In this document: positions 53,366-61,881 of the stretch, one piece after another
How the letters are laid out: each line of letters starts with the position of its first letter
How positions within the stretch are numbered: position 1 is the stretch's first letter
Source of the DNA: Janthinobacterium aquaticum
Lineage (GTDB): Bacteria; Pseudomonadota; Gammaproteobacteria; Burkholderiales; Burkholderiaceae_D
NCBI RefSeq assembly: GCF_009208565.1
Contig: NZ_WFLK01000012.1
Location: 62,001 to 126,000, forward strand
Length of the DNA stretch: 64,000 nt
Direction: 5' to 3'
The notes under the pieces: model-generated
What the model was told of the DNA's origin: nothing
Seen by the model: only the letters and a program-made list of their open reading frames with translations
The model's database searches: none
Made by a program: the position numbers and the translations under genes

Positions 53366-54721
53366 ATGAAGTCAAGCATCCTGGGCGCCAGCTCTCTGGT
53401 CGCGCTGGCCGCCGGTACGCTGGCCGCCAGTGCCTACGCGGCCACACCGGCCACACCGGCGACGCCTGCCCGTCCTGCAGCATCGGCCATAACCGCGCCA
53501 TCGAGCGCAACCGCGCCAGCGCCAGTCCTGCCGCCGCTGGCCCCTGCCACCATTACCGTCGCATCGTTTCCCGATCTCGACCGCGCCGTCAAAAGCGCGC
53601 TGCCGATCTGGGAAAAGATGTACCCGCAGGTCAAGGTCAAGCTGGTCAGCCTGCAGATCGACGACCATCACAATTCCATGACCACCGCGCTGGCGGCCGG
53701 CGCGCGCCTGCCGGACGTGATGGCGATCGACTTTCGCTACGTGGGCAGTTTTGCCGAGTCGCGTGGCATGGAAGACCTGCTGCAGGCGCCGTACAGCGCC
53801 GGCCAGTACCGCGCACAGTTCGTGCCATTTACGTTTGTGCAGGCGACAAGCTCGCGTGGCGCGCTGGGCGCCATGCCGGCCGATCTGGGGCCGGGCACGC
53901 TGTTCTACCGCAAGGACCTGATGGACAAGGCCGGCATCAAGGAAAGCGACCTGACTGCCTCGTGGGAGTCGTATATCGCAGCCGGCAAGAAGCTCAAGGC
54001 CGCCACCGGCGTGTACCTGCTGGCCGGCGCCAGCGACCTGGCCGATATCGTTATCCGCGCCAACCTGAAGGACGGCGAAGGCATCTACTTCGGCGACAAG
54101 GGCCAGGTACTGGTCGATTCGCCCCGTTTTGTGCGCGCGTTCGAGCTGGCGAAAGCGGCGCGCGTGGCCGGTATCGATGCGCGCACGGTGGCCTGGACCG
54201 GTGAATGGGCCGAAGGCTTCAAGCGCGACAAGGTGGCCAGCCAGATGATGGGCTCCTGGCTCAGCGGCCACCTGGCCAAGTGGCTGGCGCCCGACTCAAA
54301 AGGGCAGTGGCGGGCGGCCAGCCTGCCGGCAGGGGCGCTGGCGTCGTATGGCGGCTCGTTCTACGGCATCCCGAAAAAGGCCGCCAACAAGGCGCAGGCC
54401 TGGGAGTTCATCAAGTTCATGACGGTCAACAAGGACATCCAGCTCCATTCGCTGGGTGAGATCGGCGCCTTTCCAGCCCTGAAAGCGGCCTACGCCGACC
54501 CGATGATGGACGAGCCGCAGGCCTACTTCGGCGGCCAGAAAACGCGCTTGCTGGCGCGCGACACGGCCGCGAAGATCCCCGTAATCCGTGTCGACAAATT
54601 CGACGCCGTGGCGCGCGATATCGTCAATATGGAACTGGAAAGCGTGCTGGCGCAAAACAAGGATATCAAGCAGGCGCTGGCTGACGCCAAGGCCCTGATC
54701 ACCCACCGCGCGCGCCGCTAG
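53366..54721 (+). CDS. ABC sugar-binding protein
   Basis: This is the periplasmic binding protein of a carbohydrate ABC importer (family 1), 451 residues. A signal peptide (about 1-25) is followed by an unusual Ala/Pro/Thr-rich linker to about residue 60, then PATITVASFPDLDRAVKSALPIWEKMYPQVKVKLVSLQ and LPDVMAIDFRYVGSFAESRGMEDLL. GTLFYRKDLMDKAGI and GSFYGIPKKAANKAQAWEFIKFM are typical of the family. GGAGA precedes the ATG. It is the first gene of the operon and lies directly behind promoter and operator. The substrate is probably a beta-glucoside oligosaccharide because of the GH1 gene downstream. Confidence 0.92.
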   Translation: MKSSILGASSLVALAAGTLAASAYAATPATPATPARPAASAITAPSSATAPAPVLPPLAPATITVASFPDLDRAVKSALPIWEKMYPQVKVKLVSLQIDDHHNSMTTALAAGARLPDVMAIDFRYVGSFAESRGMEDLLQAPYSAGQYRAQFVPFTFVQATSSRGALGAMPADLGPGTLFYRKDLMDKAGIKESDLTASWESYIAAGKKLKAATGVYLLAGASDLADIVIRANLKDGEGIYFGDKGQVLVDSPRFVRAFELAKAARVAGIDARTVAWTGEWAEGFKRDKVASQMMGSWLSGHLAKWLAPDSKGQWRAASLPAGALASYGGSFYGIPKKAANKAQAWEFIKFMTVNKDIQLHSLGEIGAFPALKAAYADPMMDEPQAYFGGQKTRLLARDTAAKIPVIRVDKFDAVARDIVNMELESVLAQNKDIKQALADAKALITHRARR

Positions 54722-54729
54722 GAGCTGCC

Positions 54730-55719
54730 ATGAATCATCCTTCAACGCCATCGCCGTCCATGACACGGGACCAGCTGGCGCAGGCCTCGTCACGTCCGGC
54801 GAAAAAGCGCTTCGACAGCAGGAAATGGGCGCCGTACCTGTTCATCAGCCCGTTCTTTATCCTGTTTGCCGTCTTCAGCCTGTTTCCGCTGCTGTTTTCG
54901 ATCTACCTGTCGTTCAACCAGTGGGAAGCGGCCAGCGGCATCGAGGCGATGCAGTGGGTGGGGCTCGACAACTACAAATATGCCTTGAGCGACCCGTGGT
55001 TTTTGCGCTCGCTGGGCAACACCGTCTGGCTGGCGCTGGCCTCGGGCGTGCCGCAGCATCTGGTGGCCATTCCGCTGGCGGCATTTATCCACCACCGCCT
55101 CAAGCGCTCGCGCAACCTGGTCATCGGCATCTACTTTTTGCCGTTCATTACCTCCAGCGTGGCCATTGCCATGGTGTTCAATACGCTGTTCTCGCGCGAA
55201 TACGGCCAGATCAACGTGCTGCTGCAATGGTGCGCCAGCCTGCCGCTGGTCGGCGGCCTGTTCCCAAGCGAGTCGATCGACTGGCTGGGCAGCTCGCTGT
55301 TTATCAAGCCGGCTGTCGCCTTTGTGATTTTCTGGCGTTATCTGGGCTGGAATCTGGTGCTGTATCTGTCTGCGCTGCAGGTGATCCCGAAGGACCTGTA
55401 CGAGGCGGCCACCATCGACGGCGCCACGCCACGCCAGCAGTTCTGGTACATCACGCTGCCGCAGCTGCGCCCGATGATCTACCTGGCCGTGACGCTGACC
55501 ATCATGGGCAACCTGCAGCTGTTCGAGGAGCCGTTCGTGCTGGTGGCCGAGTCGAGTGGCGTGAGCCAGTCGGTGATGACGACTGCCATCTTTGTCTACA
55601 AGACGGCGTTTTCATCGGGCGACTTCGGCACCGCGTCGGCCATTTCCTGGCTGCTGTTCCTGATCATTGCCAGCACCACCTGGGTCAACAACCGTATTTT
55701 CAAGGAAGGAAAGCGATGA
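54730..55719 (+). CDS. ABC sugar permease, MalF type
   Basis: The 329-residue inner membrane protein has about six helices, beginning YLFISPFFILFAVFSLFPLLFSIYLSFNQW after a cytoplasmic N terminus. The EAA loop, which contacts the ATPase, is DLYEAATIDGATPRQQFWYITLPQLRP. It starts eight bases after the binding-protein gene and overlaps the next permease gene (ATGA). It forms the membrane channel with the MalG-type partner. Confidence 0.93.
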   Translation: MNHPSTPSPSMTRDQLAQASSRPAKKRFDSRKWAPYLFISPFFILFAVFSLFPLLFSIYLSFNQWEAASGIEAMQWVGLDNYKYALSDPWFLRSLGNTVWLALASGVPQHLVAIPLAAFIHHRLKRSRNLVIGIYFLPFITSSVAIAMVFNTLFSREYGQINVLLQWCASLPLVGGLFPSESIDWLGSSLFIKPAVAFVIFWRYLGWNLVLYLSALQVIPKDLYEAATIDGATPRQQFWYITLPQLRPMIYLAVTLTIMGNLQLFEEPFVLVAESSGVSQSVMTTAIFVYKTAFSSGDFGTASAISWLLFLIIASTTWVNNRIFKEGKR

Positions 55720-56564
55720 GCGCCGTCAAGAACCGATCCGCCAACCACGTTGGTGCACGCTGGTCGGCCTACGCCATGGTCGCCGTCGGCGCCATGATCA
55801 TGGTGGCGCCGTTCTATTTCATGTTCGTGTTTGCCACCCATACCAGCGCCGAGATCTACAGCCTGCCGCCGCCGCGCTGGTTCGGCACGGCGCTGTGGAA
55901 TAACCTGGAATTGCTGCAGGAGCGCCTGCCGTTCTGGCGCAATATCGGCATCAGCCTGTATGTGGCCCTGATGACGACGGCGCTCACGCTGTTTTTCTGT
56001 TCGCTGGGTGGCTACGCGTTTGCCATGTACGAGTTCCGCTTCAAGCGTCCATTATTTACGCTGGTGATGGCCTCGATGATCATCCCGTCGTTCATGAACA
56101 TGATCCCGACCTTTATGCTGATGGATTTCCTCGGCTGGCTCGATCAGCCGCGCGCGCTGTATGTGCCAGGTGCGGCCGGTGCGCTGGGCATTTTTCTGAT
56201 GCGCCAGTATATCGGCACGGCCATTCCGAAAGACCTGATCGAGGCGGCGCGCATCGACGGCTGCGGCGAATTTGCCATCTACTGGCGCGTGGTGCTGCCG
56301 CTGATCGGCCCGGCCCTGGGCACGCTGGGCCTGATCACGTTCATCAACTCCTGGAACAACTTCATCACGCCGCTGGTGGTCATGCGTTCGGTCGAGAACT
56401 ACACCATTCCGCTGGCGCTGCGCAGCATGCAGGCGCCCAACAATACGGAGTGGGGCGCGCTGATGACGGGCGCCGCGATTGCCGTGCTGCCGTTACTGCT
56501 ACTGTTTTTTGTGGCCTCGCGCCGCCTGATCGAAGGGCTGACGCAAGGCGCCGTCAAAGGCTAA
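55716..56564 (+). CDS. ABC sugar permease, MalG type
   Basis: The 282-residue product has six helices, starting YAMVAVGAMIMVAPFYFMFVFATHTSAEI. The EAA loop is DLIEAARIDGCGEFAIYWRVVLPLIGPALG. The ATG at 55716 overlaps the stop of the first permease gene and has CAAGGAAGGA upstream; earlier in-frame codons lie inside that gene and are not used. It ends 18 bases before the glucosidase gene. Confidence 0.93.
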   Translation: MSAVKNRSANHVGARWSAYAMVAVGAMIMVAPFYFMFVFATHTSAEIYSLPPPRWFGTALWNNLELLQERLPFWRNIGISLYVALMTTALTLFFCSLGGYAFAMYEFRFKRPLFTLVMASMIIPSFMNMIPTFMLMDFLGWLDQPRALYVPGAAGALGIFLMRQYIGTAIPKDLIEAARIDGCGEFAIYWRVVLPLIGPALGTLGLITFINSWNNFITPLVVMRSVENYTIPLALRSMQAPNNTEWGALMTGAAIAVLPLLLLFFVASRRLIEGLTQGAVKG

Positions 56565-56582
56565 GTCATTCCATACCATTTC

Positions 56583-57989
56583 ATGTCATTCCACTCCCAA
56601 CCAGCCGAGCTGACACTCATGCATAACGACGATATCGATATTCACTTCCCCCCCAGTTTTACCTGGGGTGTGGCCACCAGCGCCTACCAGATCGAGGGCG
56701 CAGCCGCGGTCGACGGGCGTGCGCCCTCGATATGGGACACCTTCAGCCACGAGCCGGGCAAGATCATCGATGGCAGTAACGGCGACGTGGCCTGCGACCA
56801 TTACCACCGCTATGCCGAAGACGTGGAGCTGATTGCGTCCCTGGGCGTGGGCGCCTACCGCTTTTCCATGTCCTGGTCGCGCGTGCAGCCGAGCGGCTCG
56901 GGTGCCTGGAACGAGGCGGGCTTCGATTTTTATTCGCGTCTGCTCGACGCGCTGGCCGCCAAGGGCCTGGCCGCGCACCTGACGCTGTATCACTGGGATC
57001 TGCCGCAGGCGCTGCAGGACGAGGGCGGCTGGCTCAATCGCGCCACCTGCTACCACTTTGCCGCCTATGCCGCCGAAGTGGCGCGCCGCTTCGGGCACCG
57101 CGTGGCCACTATCGCCACCCATAACGAACCGTGGTGCACGGCGGTGCTGGGCCATGCAACCGGCCAGTTTGCGCCCGGCATCGCCGATCCGGTCGCCGCC
57201 GTGCAGGTGTCGCACCATCTGCTGCTGTCGCACGGGCTGGCGATGCAGGCCATGCGCAGCGTCAAGCCGTCGGCGCAGCTGGGCATCGTATTGAATCAGT
57301 GGACCGCCACGCCGGCCACCGACAGCGCGCAGGACCGCGATCTGGCCGAGATGGAATATGCGCGTTCGGTGCAGTGGTATATGGACGCCATCTTCAAGGG
57401 CCGCTACCCGGCATTGGCCCTGAAACATCCCGATACACAAACTTTGGCCATCTTTGAAAACGATTTCAACGATATTAAACAGCCCATCGACTTCCTTGGC
57501 GTGAACTATTACACGCGCGCTTTTGTCAGCGGCGAGACGCCGCCGAGAAAACCCGAGGCCAAACTGGGCCTCAACGATATGGGCTGGGAAACCTATCCGC
57601 AGGGGCTGACCGAGCTGCTGGTCGGGCTGCACCGCGAGTACCGCCTGCCGCCCGTGTATATCACCGAGAACGGCATGGCCGTGGCCGACCGGCTCGAGCA
57701 GGGCCGCGTGCACGATGCGCCGCGCATCGAGTATGTGCGATTGCATCTGGACGCGCTGCGCGCCGTGATTGCACAGGGCATCGACGTGCGCGGCTATTTC
57801 TACTGGTCGCTGATGGACAATTTCGAATGGAATTCCGGCTACGCCAAGCGTTTTGGCCTGCTGTATGTCGATTACGCCACCCAGCAGCGCACCTTCAAGG
57901 ACAGCGCGCTGTGGTACCGGGACCTGATCGCCAGCGAGCGCGCCGCGCACGCAGAAGCGCCGGCCATGGCGCTGGCCGGGGAGGGCTGA
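56583..57989 (+). CDS. GH1 beta-glucosidase
   Basis: This cytoplasmic family 1 glycoside hydrolase has 468 residues. N-terminal signature FTWGVATSAYQIEGAAAVDGRAPSIWDTFSH, acid/base Glu182 in THNEPW and nucleophile Glu362 in YITENGMA are present. The end has YFYWSLMDNFEWNSGYAKRFGLLYVDY. It cleaves terminal beta-glucose from cellobiose or aryl glucosides. The N terminus is uncertain: ATG at 56619 is an alternative. The gene contains an operator-like sequence (57455-57468). It overlaps none of its neighbours and is followed one base later by the ATPase gene. Confidence 0.95.
   Translation: MSFHSQPAELTLMHNDDIDIHFPPSFTWGVATSAYQIEGAAAVDGRAPSIWDTFSHEPGKIIDGSNGDVACDHYHRYAEDVELIASLGVGAYRFSMSWSRVQPSGSGAWNEAGFDFYSRLLDALAAKGLAAHLTLYHWDLPQALQDEGGWLNRATCYHFAAYAAEVARRFGHRVATIATHNEPWCTAVLGHATGQFAPGIADPVAAVQVSHHLLLSHGLAMQAMRSVKPSAQLGIVLNQWTATPATDSAQDRDLAEMEYARSVQWYMDAIFKGRYPALALKHPDTQTLAIFENDFNDIKQPIDFLGVNYYTRAFVSGETPPRKPEAKLGLNDMGWETYPQGLTELLVGLHREYRLPPVYITENGMAVADRLEQGRVHDAPRIEYVRLHLDALRAVIAQGIDVRGYFYWSLMDNFEWNSGYAKRFGLLYVDYATQQRTFKDSALWYRDLIASERAAHAEAPAMALAGEG
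57455..57468. promoter_or_regulatory. Operator-like sequence inside the glucosidase gene
   Basis: TGAAAACGATTTCA differs in one base from the palindrome of the two upstream operators. It encodes part of FENDFN and may be a chance match, but such internal operators exist (lac O2 is the classical case). Confidence 0.35.
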
Positions 57990-57990
57990 G

Positions 57991-59031
57991 ATGGCGGCCA
58001 TTTCCCTGCGCGGCATCCGCAAGACCTATGGCGACGGTCCCGAGATCGTCAAGGGTCTCGATCTCGATATCCACGACGGCGAGCTGATGGTGTTTGTCGG
58101 GCCGTCCGGTTGCGGCAAGTCGACCCTGCTGCGCATGATCGCCGGCCTGGAAGACATCAGCGCCGGCCAGCTGCGTATCGGCGACATGCTGGCCAACGAT
58201 GTGCCGCCGGCCGAGCGCGGCATTGCCATGGTGTTTCAGAGCTATGCGCTGTACCCGCACATGACGGCGCGCGAGAACATGGGCTTTGCGCTGAAGCTCG
58301 CTGGCCAGCCGTCGCAGTCCGTGCGCAAGGCGGTCGACAAGGTGGCCGAGATCCTGCAGATCACCCATCTGCTCGAACGCAAGCCCAAGGCGCTGTCGGG
58401 CGGCGAACGCCAGCGCGTGGCGATTGGCCGCTCGATCGTGCGCCAGCCCAAGGTGTTCCTGTTCGATGAGCCGCTGTCGAACCTTGACGCCTCGCTGCGC
58501 GTGCAGACCCGCATCGAACTGGCCAAGCTGCACCAGGAGTTGGGCACCACCATGATCTATGTCACGCATGACCAGGTCGAGGCGATGACGCTCGGCGACC
58601 GCGTGGCCGTATTCCATGGCGGCCACCTGGAACAGGTTGGGGCGCCGCTGCAGCTGTACCGCCAGCCGGCCAGCCAGTTCGTGGCCGGCTTTATCGGCGC
58701 GCTACGCATGAACTTCCTGCCCGCAGCGCTGGTGCCGGCGCTGTCTGCAGCGCTGGGCGCCGAGCCGGGCATGCTGATCGGCGTGCGTCCCGAGCATCTG
58801 CGCCTGACGCCACGCGGCGAAGGCTATGGCGCCAGCGTGGTGCTGATCGAGCAGCTCGGTGACGCGCAGATCGTCCATGCCCGGCTCGACGGCAGCGAGC
58901 AGGCGGTGGCCATCAAGCTGCACGGCGAAATGCGCCATGCGCTCGATACCGGCAGCGCGATCGGCTTTGCACCGGAAGAAGGCCATGCCCATCTGTTTGA
59001 CGCAGCCGGCCGCGCCGTGGCGACCCATTGA
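57991..59031 (+). CDS. ABC transporter ATP-binding protein, UgpC/MsmX type
   Basis: This 346-residue ATPase energises sugar import. Walker A is GPSGCGKST (about residues 37-45), the Q-loop is VFQSYALYPHM, the signature LSGGERQRVAIGRSIV, Walker B VFLFDEPLSNLDA and the switch His in VTHDQVEAMTLGD. The C-terminal OB-type domain (from about residue 240, FIGALRMNFLPAAL) is the regulatory part of MalK-like proteins. It starts one base behind the glucosidase stop. Confidence 0.95.
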   Translation: MAAISLRGIRKTYGDGPEIVKGLDLDIHDGELMVFVGPSGCGKSTLLRMIAGLEDISAGQLRIGDMLANDVPPAERGIAMVFQSYALYPHMTARENMGFALKLAGQPSQSVRKAVDKVAEILQITHLLERKPKALSGGERQRVAIGRSIVRQPKVFLFDEPLSNLDASLRVQTRIELAKLHQELGTTMIYVTHDQVEAMTLGDRVAVFHGGHLEQVGAPLQLYRQPASQFVAGFIGALRMNFLPAALVPALSAALGAEPGMLIGVRPEHLRLTPRGEGYGASVVLIEQLGDAQIVHARLDGSEQAVAIKLHGEMRHALDTGSAIGFAPEEGHAHLFDAAGRAVATH

Positions 59032-59044
59032 GATGGAGGACGAC

Positions 59045-59059
59045 ATGACCCGACTGTGA
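59045..59059 (+). other. Four-codon frame with strong ribosome site
   Basis: After the ATPase stop, GGAGG is followed five bases later by ATG and a frame MTRL-stop. This looks like the start of a gene that has been lost, or a leader peptide for the TonB receptor gene 82 bases further on. No longer frame continues. Confidence 0.25.
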
Positions 59060-59140
59060 TCGCCCCGGAGCCGCAACCATCCTAGTGCAACAAGCCATAG
59101 AGCTTTGACTTACACCAACCAAGTGGTACAGGAGACAAAC

Positions 59141-61618
59141 ATGCATCAACTCAAACGCAAACCGATCGCCCTCAGCCTGGCGCACGCCACCTTTGCCCAG
59201 CTGCTCTTGCTCAGCTGCGGCGCAGCCCTGGCGCAGCAGTCCGACACAGCCTCCGCACCCGCTGACAGTGCCAGCGAGTCGGCCGCTGCAACCAGCGCCG
59301 CGCCGATGGAGCGCATTATGGTCACGGCCACGCGCCGCAATACCTTTGTGCAGGAAACCCCGCTGGCGGTCACCGCCTTCAACCAGGACACGCTGCAGAA
59401 CAACCAGGTCAAGGACCTCGCTTCGCTGGCTGTCATGGTGCCCAGCCTGGTGGTCGAGCAGCATGGCGATTCGGGCGGCGTCCACGTCTACATGCGCGGC
59501 GTCGGGTCGGCCAACCACACCGAGCTGGGCGACCCGGCCGTGGCCTTCTACGTCGATGGCGTGTATTCGCCGCGTCCGCAAGGCGCCACCGCGCTGATGT
59601 ATGACCTGTCGCACGTCGAGGTGGCGCGCGGTCCGCAAGGCACGCTCAACGGACGCAACTCCACCGCCGGCGCAGTCAACCTGGTATCGGGCGCTCCCAG
59701 CACCGCCAAGCTGTTCGGCTCGGCCGGCATTACCGTCGGCGAGAACCGCCATCTGCAGACGCAGGGCATGATCAATATCCCGCTCTCCGACGATGTGGCG
59801 CTGCGCATTGCCGCCATCAAGGACAGCCATGACGGCACGGTCGACTTCCGCCGCGGCTCGAACGTGATGCCGGGCGCCGCCAAATACGGCGCCGGCGACC
59901 AGATGGGCGCGCGCGCCTCGCTGCTGTGGAAGATCACGCCCCACTTGCGCGGCACCTTCATCGCCGATTACTTCCTCGACCAGGGCTCGGGCAACGTCTA
60001 CCTGGCGGCCGAACCGAAACCCGGTGAAAAACTGCGCTCGGCGCTGATCGATACGCCGGGCACGCTGGACCAGTCCATCCTGACCTACAAAGGCAAGCTC
60101 AACTGGAAGCCGACCGAGGCGCTCGACTTCACTTACCTGGGCAGCTGGAGCCGCTACAAGCGCCAGAATGCCAACGACGCCGATGCCGGCCTGTTCCCCG
60201 GCTTCAAGTCGGAAAACCGCACCGACTGGGCGCAGTTCGACAGCTACTCGCACGAGCTGCAGGCGCGTTCGGACGACGAGGCGCCGTTCCAGTGGGTGGC
60301 CGGCCTGTTCCTGTTCAACGAGAAGAACAAGGTGCGTTTCGATATCGACCGCAGCCAGATTTCACAGGCCGCCGTGCAGCAGGATATCGCCAACGGCGCG
60401 GTGATTTTCGTGCAGCCGACGGTGGGCCAGTACGCCTCGTCGATGTCGTTTATCCAGGGTGACCGCCAGCTGAAATCGAAGGCGGTGTTTGGCCAGGTCA
60501 GCCAGCAGGTCACCGACCAGATCAAGCTGACGGCCGGTGCGCGCTACACCAAGGATCATAAATTCGATATCGGCGGCCAGAACTGGGCCTGCCCGAACTG
60601 GCCGGCCAATACCCCGCTGGGCACCACGGTGCTGACACCGGATCAGTTGGCGCAGCTGGTCAGGCCCGGCACCGGACTGGCCAATACGCACAATATCGGC
60701 CCTGGCGGCGCGATCACGGCGGCAAGCTGCGGCAATACCCCTGGCGACAATACGGCCGACCTGAAATACGGCCAGGCCACCTGGCTGGGCCGCATCGAAT
60801 ACAAGCTGCGTCCGGACATCCTGGTATTCGGTTCGGTGACCACCGGTTTCCACTCGCCGGCCATCGGCGACGGCGGCGCCACCACCAAGCCTGAAAAACT
60901 GACCAGCTATGAAATCGGTTTCAAATCTGACCTGCTCAATCGCCAGCTGACGCTCAACCTCGACGCCTTTTTGATGAAGTACAAGGACAAGCTCGAGTCG
61001 CAAGTGGTCAACAGCGTGCTGGCCAACTTCAATGCGGCCGGCGCCACCGTCAAGGGCCTGGAAGCGGAGTGGGTATGGCGCCCGACGGCAGTGGACCGCC
61101 TGACCGGCAACGCCACCTGGTTGAAGGCCCAGTATGATGATTTCATGTCGTGCGACGTCGATGCGGCGCGCGCCAACGGCCAGGCTTGCGGCTCGACCGC
61201 GCCGCTGGTTAATGTGGGCGGCAGCACCATGAAGCATGCACCCAAGTTTGCCACCACCATCCAGTACGAGCGCGATTTCTCGTTCGCTGGCGGCATGCTG
61301 ACACCGCGCGCCTCGGTGCACCATGAAACCATGTCGTATGTCGGCGCCGGCGCCTTCAATGACGACGTGCCGGGCCATGCGGGTGTGAAGAAACAGGAAG
61401 CCTACACCACGCTCGACCTGAGCCTGCGCTTCCAGCCGGCCAACAAGGCTTATACCGTGGAGGCATTCGTGCAGAACGCCACCGACAAGGCCGTCAAGCT
61501 CGACGTCAACGAGATCTGCACCGATGTGGGCATGCCATGCCAGCCGACGCAGCAGATCTACGGCGCGTTCTACAACGCACCGCGCACGTATGGCGCGCGG
61601 GTGTCGATGAAGTTCTAG
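59141..61618 (+). CDS. TonB-dependent receptor for the sugar locus
   Basis: The 825-residue outer membrane receptor has a signal peptide (about 1-30), an Ala/Ser-rich spacer, MERIMVTATRR as TonB-box region, and a plug domain with PLAVTAFNQDTLQNNQVKDLASLAVMVPSLVVEQHG, VYMRGVGSANHTELGDPAVAFYVDGVYSPR and VEVARGPQGTLNGRNSTAGAVNLVSGAP. The barrel follows and ends GARVSMKF with terminal Phe. GGAG stands eight bases before the ATG at 59141. It probably brings the beta-glucoside across the outer membrane for the ABC importer encoded upstream. There is no clear own promoter or operator in front of it. Confidence 0.93.
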   Translation: MHQLKRKPIALSLAHATFAQLLLLSCGAALAQQSDTASAPADSASESAAATSAAPMERIMVTATRRNTFVQETPLAVTAFNQDTLQNNQVKDLASLAVMVPSLVVEQHGDSGGVHVYMRGVGSANHTELGDPAVAFYVDGVYSPRPQGATALMYDLSHVEVARGPQGTLNGRNSTAGAVNLVSGAPSTAKLFGSAGITVGENRHLQTQGMINIPLSDDVALRIAAIKDSHDGTVDFRRGSNVMPGAAKYGAGDQMGARASLLWKITPHLRGTFIADYFLDQGSGNVYLAAEPKPGEKLRSALIDTPGTLDQSILTYKGKLNWKPTEALDFTYLGSWSRYKRQNANDADAGLFPGFKSENRTDWAQFDSYSHELQARSDDEAPFQWVAGLFLFNEKNKVRFDIDRSQISQAAVQQDIANGAVIFVQPTVGQYASSMSFIQGDRQLKSKAVFGQVSQQVTDQIKLTAGARYTKDHKFDIGGQNWACPNWPANTPLGTTVLTPDQLAQLVRPGTGLANTHNIGPGGAITAASCGNTPGDNTADLKYGQATWLGRIEYKLRPDILVFGSVTTGFHSPAIGDGGATTKPEKLTSYEIGFKSDLLNRQLTLNLDAFLMKYKDKLESQVVNSVLANFNAAGATVKGLEAEWVWRPTAVDRLTGNATWLKAQYDDFMSCDVDAARANGQACGSTAPLVNVGGSTMKHAPKFATTIQYERDFSFAGGMLTPRASVHHETMSYVGAGAFNDDVPGHAGVKKQEAYTTLDLSLRFQPANKAYTVEAFVQNATDKAVKLDVNEICTDVGMPCQPTQQIYGAFYNAPRTYGARVSMKF

Positions 61619-61638
61619 TCTCGGCGTTGGATAGCAAT

Positions 61639-61841
61639 GTCGGATTACGCGCTGTGCGCTAATCCGACCTACGGCTCGATGGCGGATATCGATGTCGGAT
61701 TACGCCCTGCGGGCTAATCCGACCTACGGTTCCCAATATTCCGCGTAGGTCGGATTAGCCGGAACGGCGTAATCCGACAACATCGTTACGGTTTGCAATA
61801 TTCCACGCAGGTCGGATCATCCGGAACGGCGTAATCCGACA
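61639..61841. repeat. Cluster of four REP elements
   Basis: Four REP palindromes follow each other at 61639-61672, 61694-61727, 61745-61781 and 61806-61841. Two run in one orientation and two in the other. The last is degraded (GGTCGGATCATCC). They lie between convergent genes, the TonB receptor and the MocR regulator. This is the largest REP cluster in the window. Confidence 0.9.
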
Positions 61842-61881
61842 GCATCGCAAACCTGCAAAGCATCAGCAGCACAGCAAGGCC

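Noticed and set aside
5337-61841. REP elements as a CRISPR array
   Set aside because: Copies are palindromic, scattered, of variable spacing and have no spacer-like unique units of constant length; no cas genes are present.
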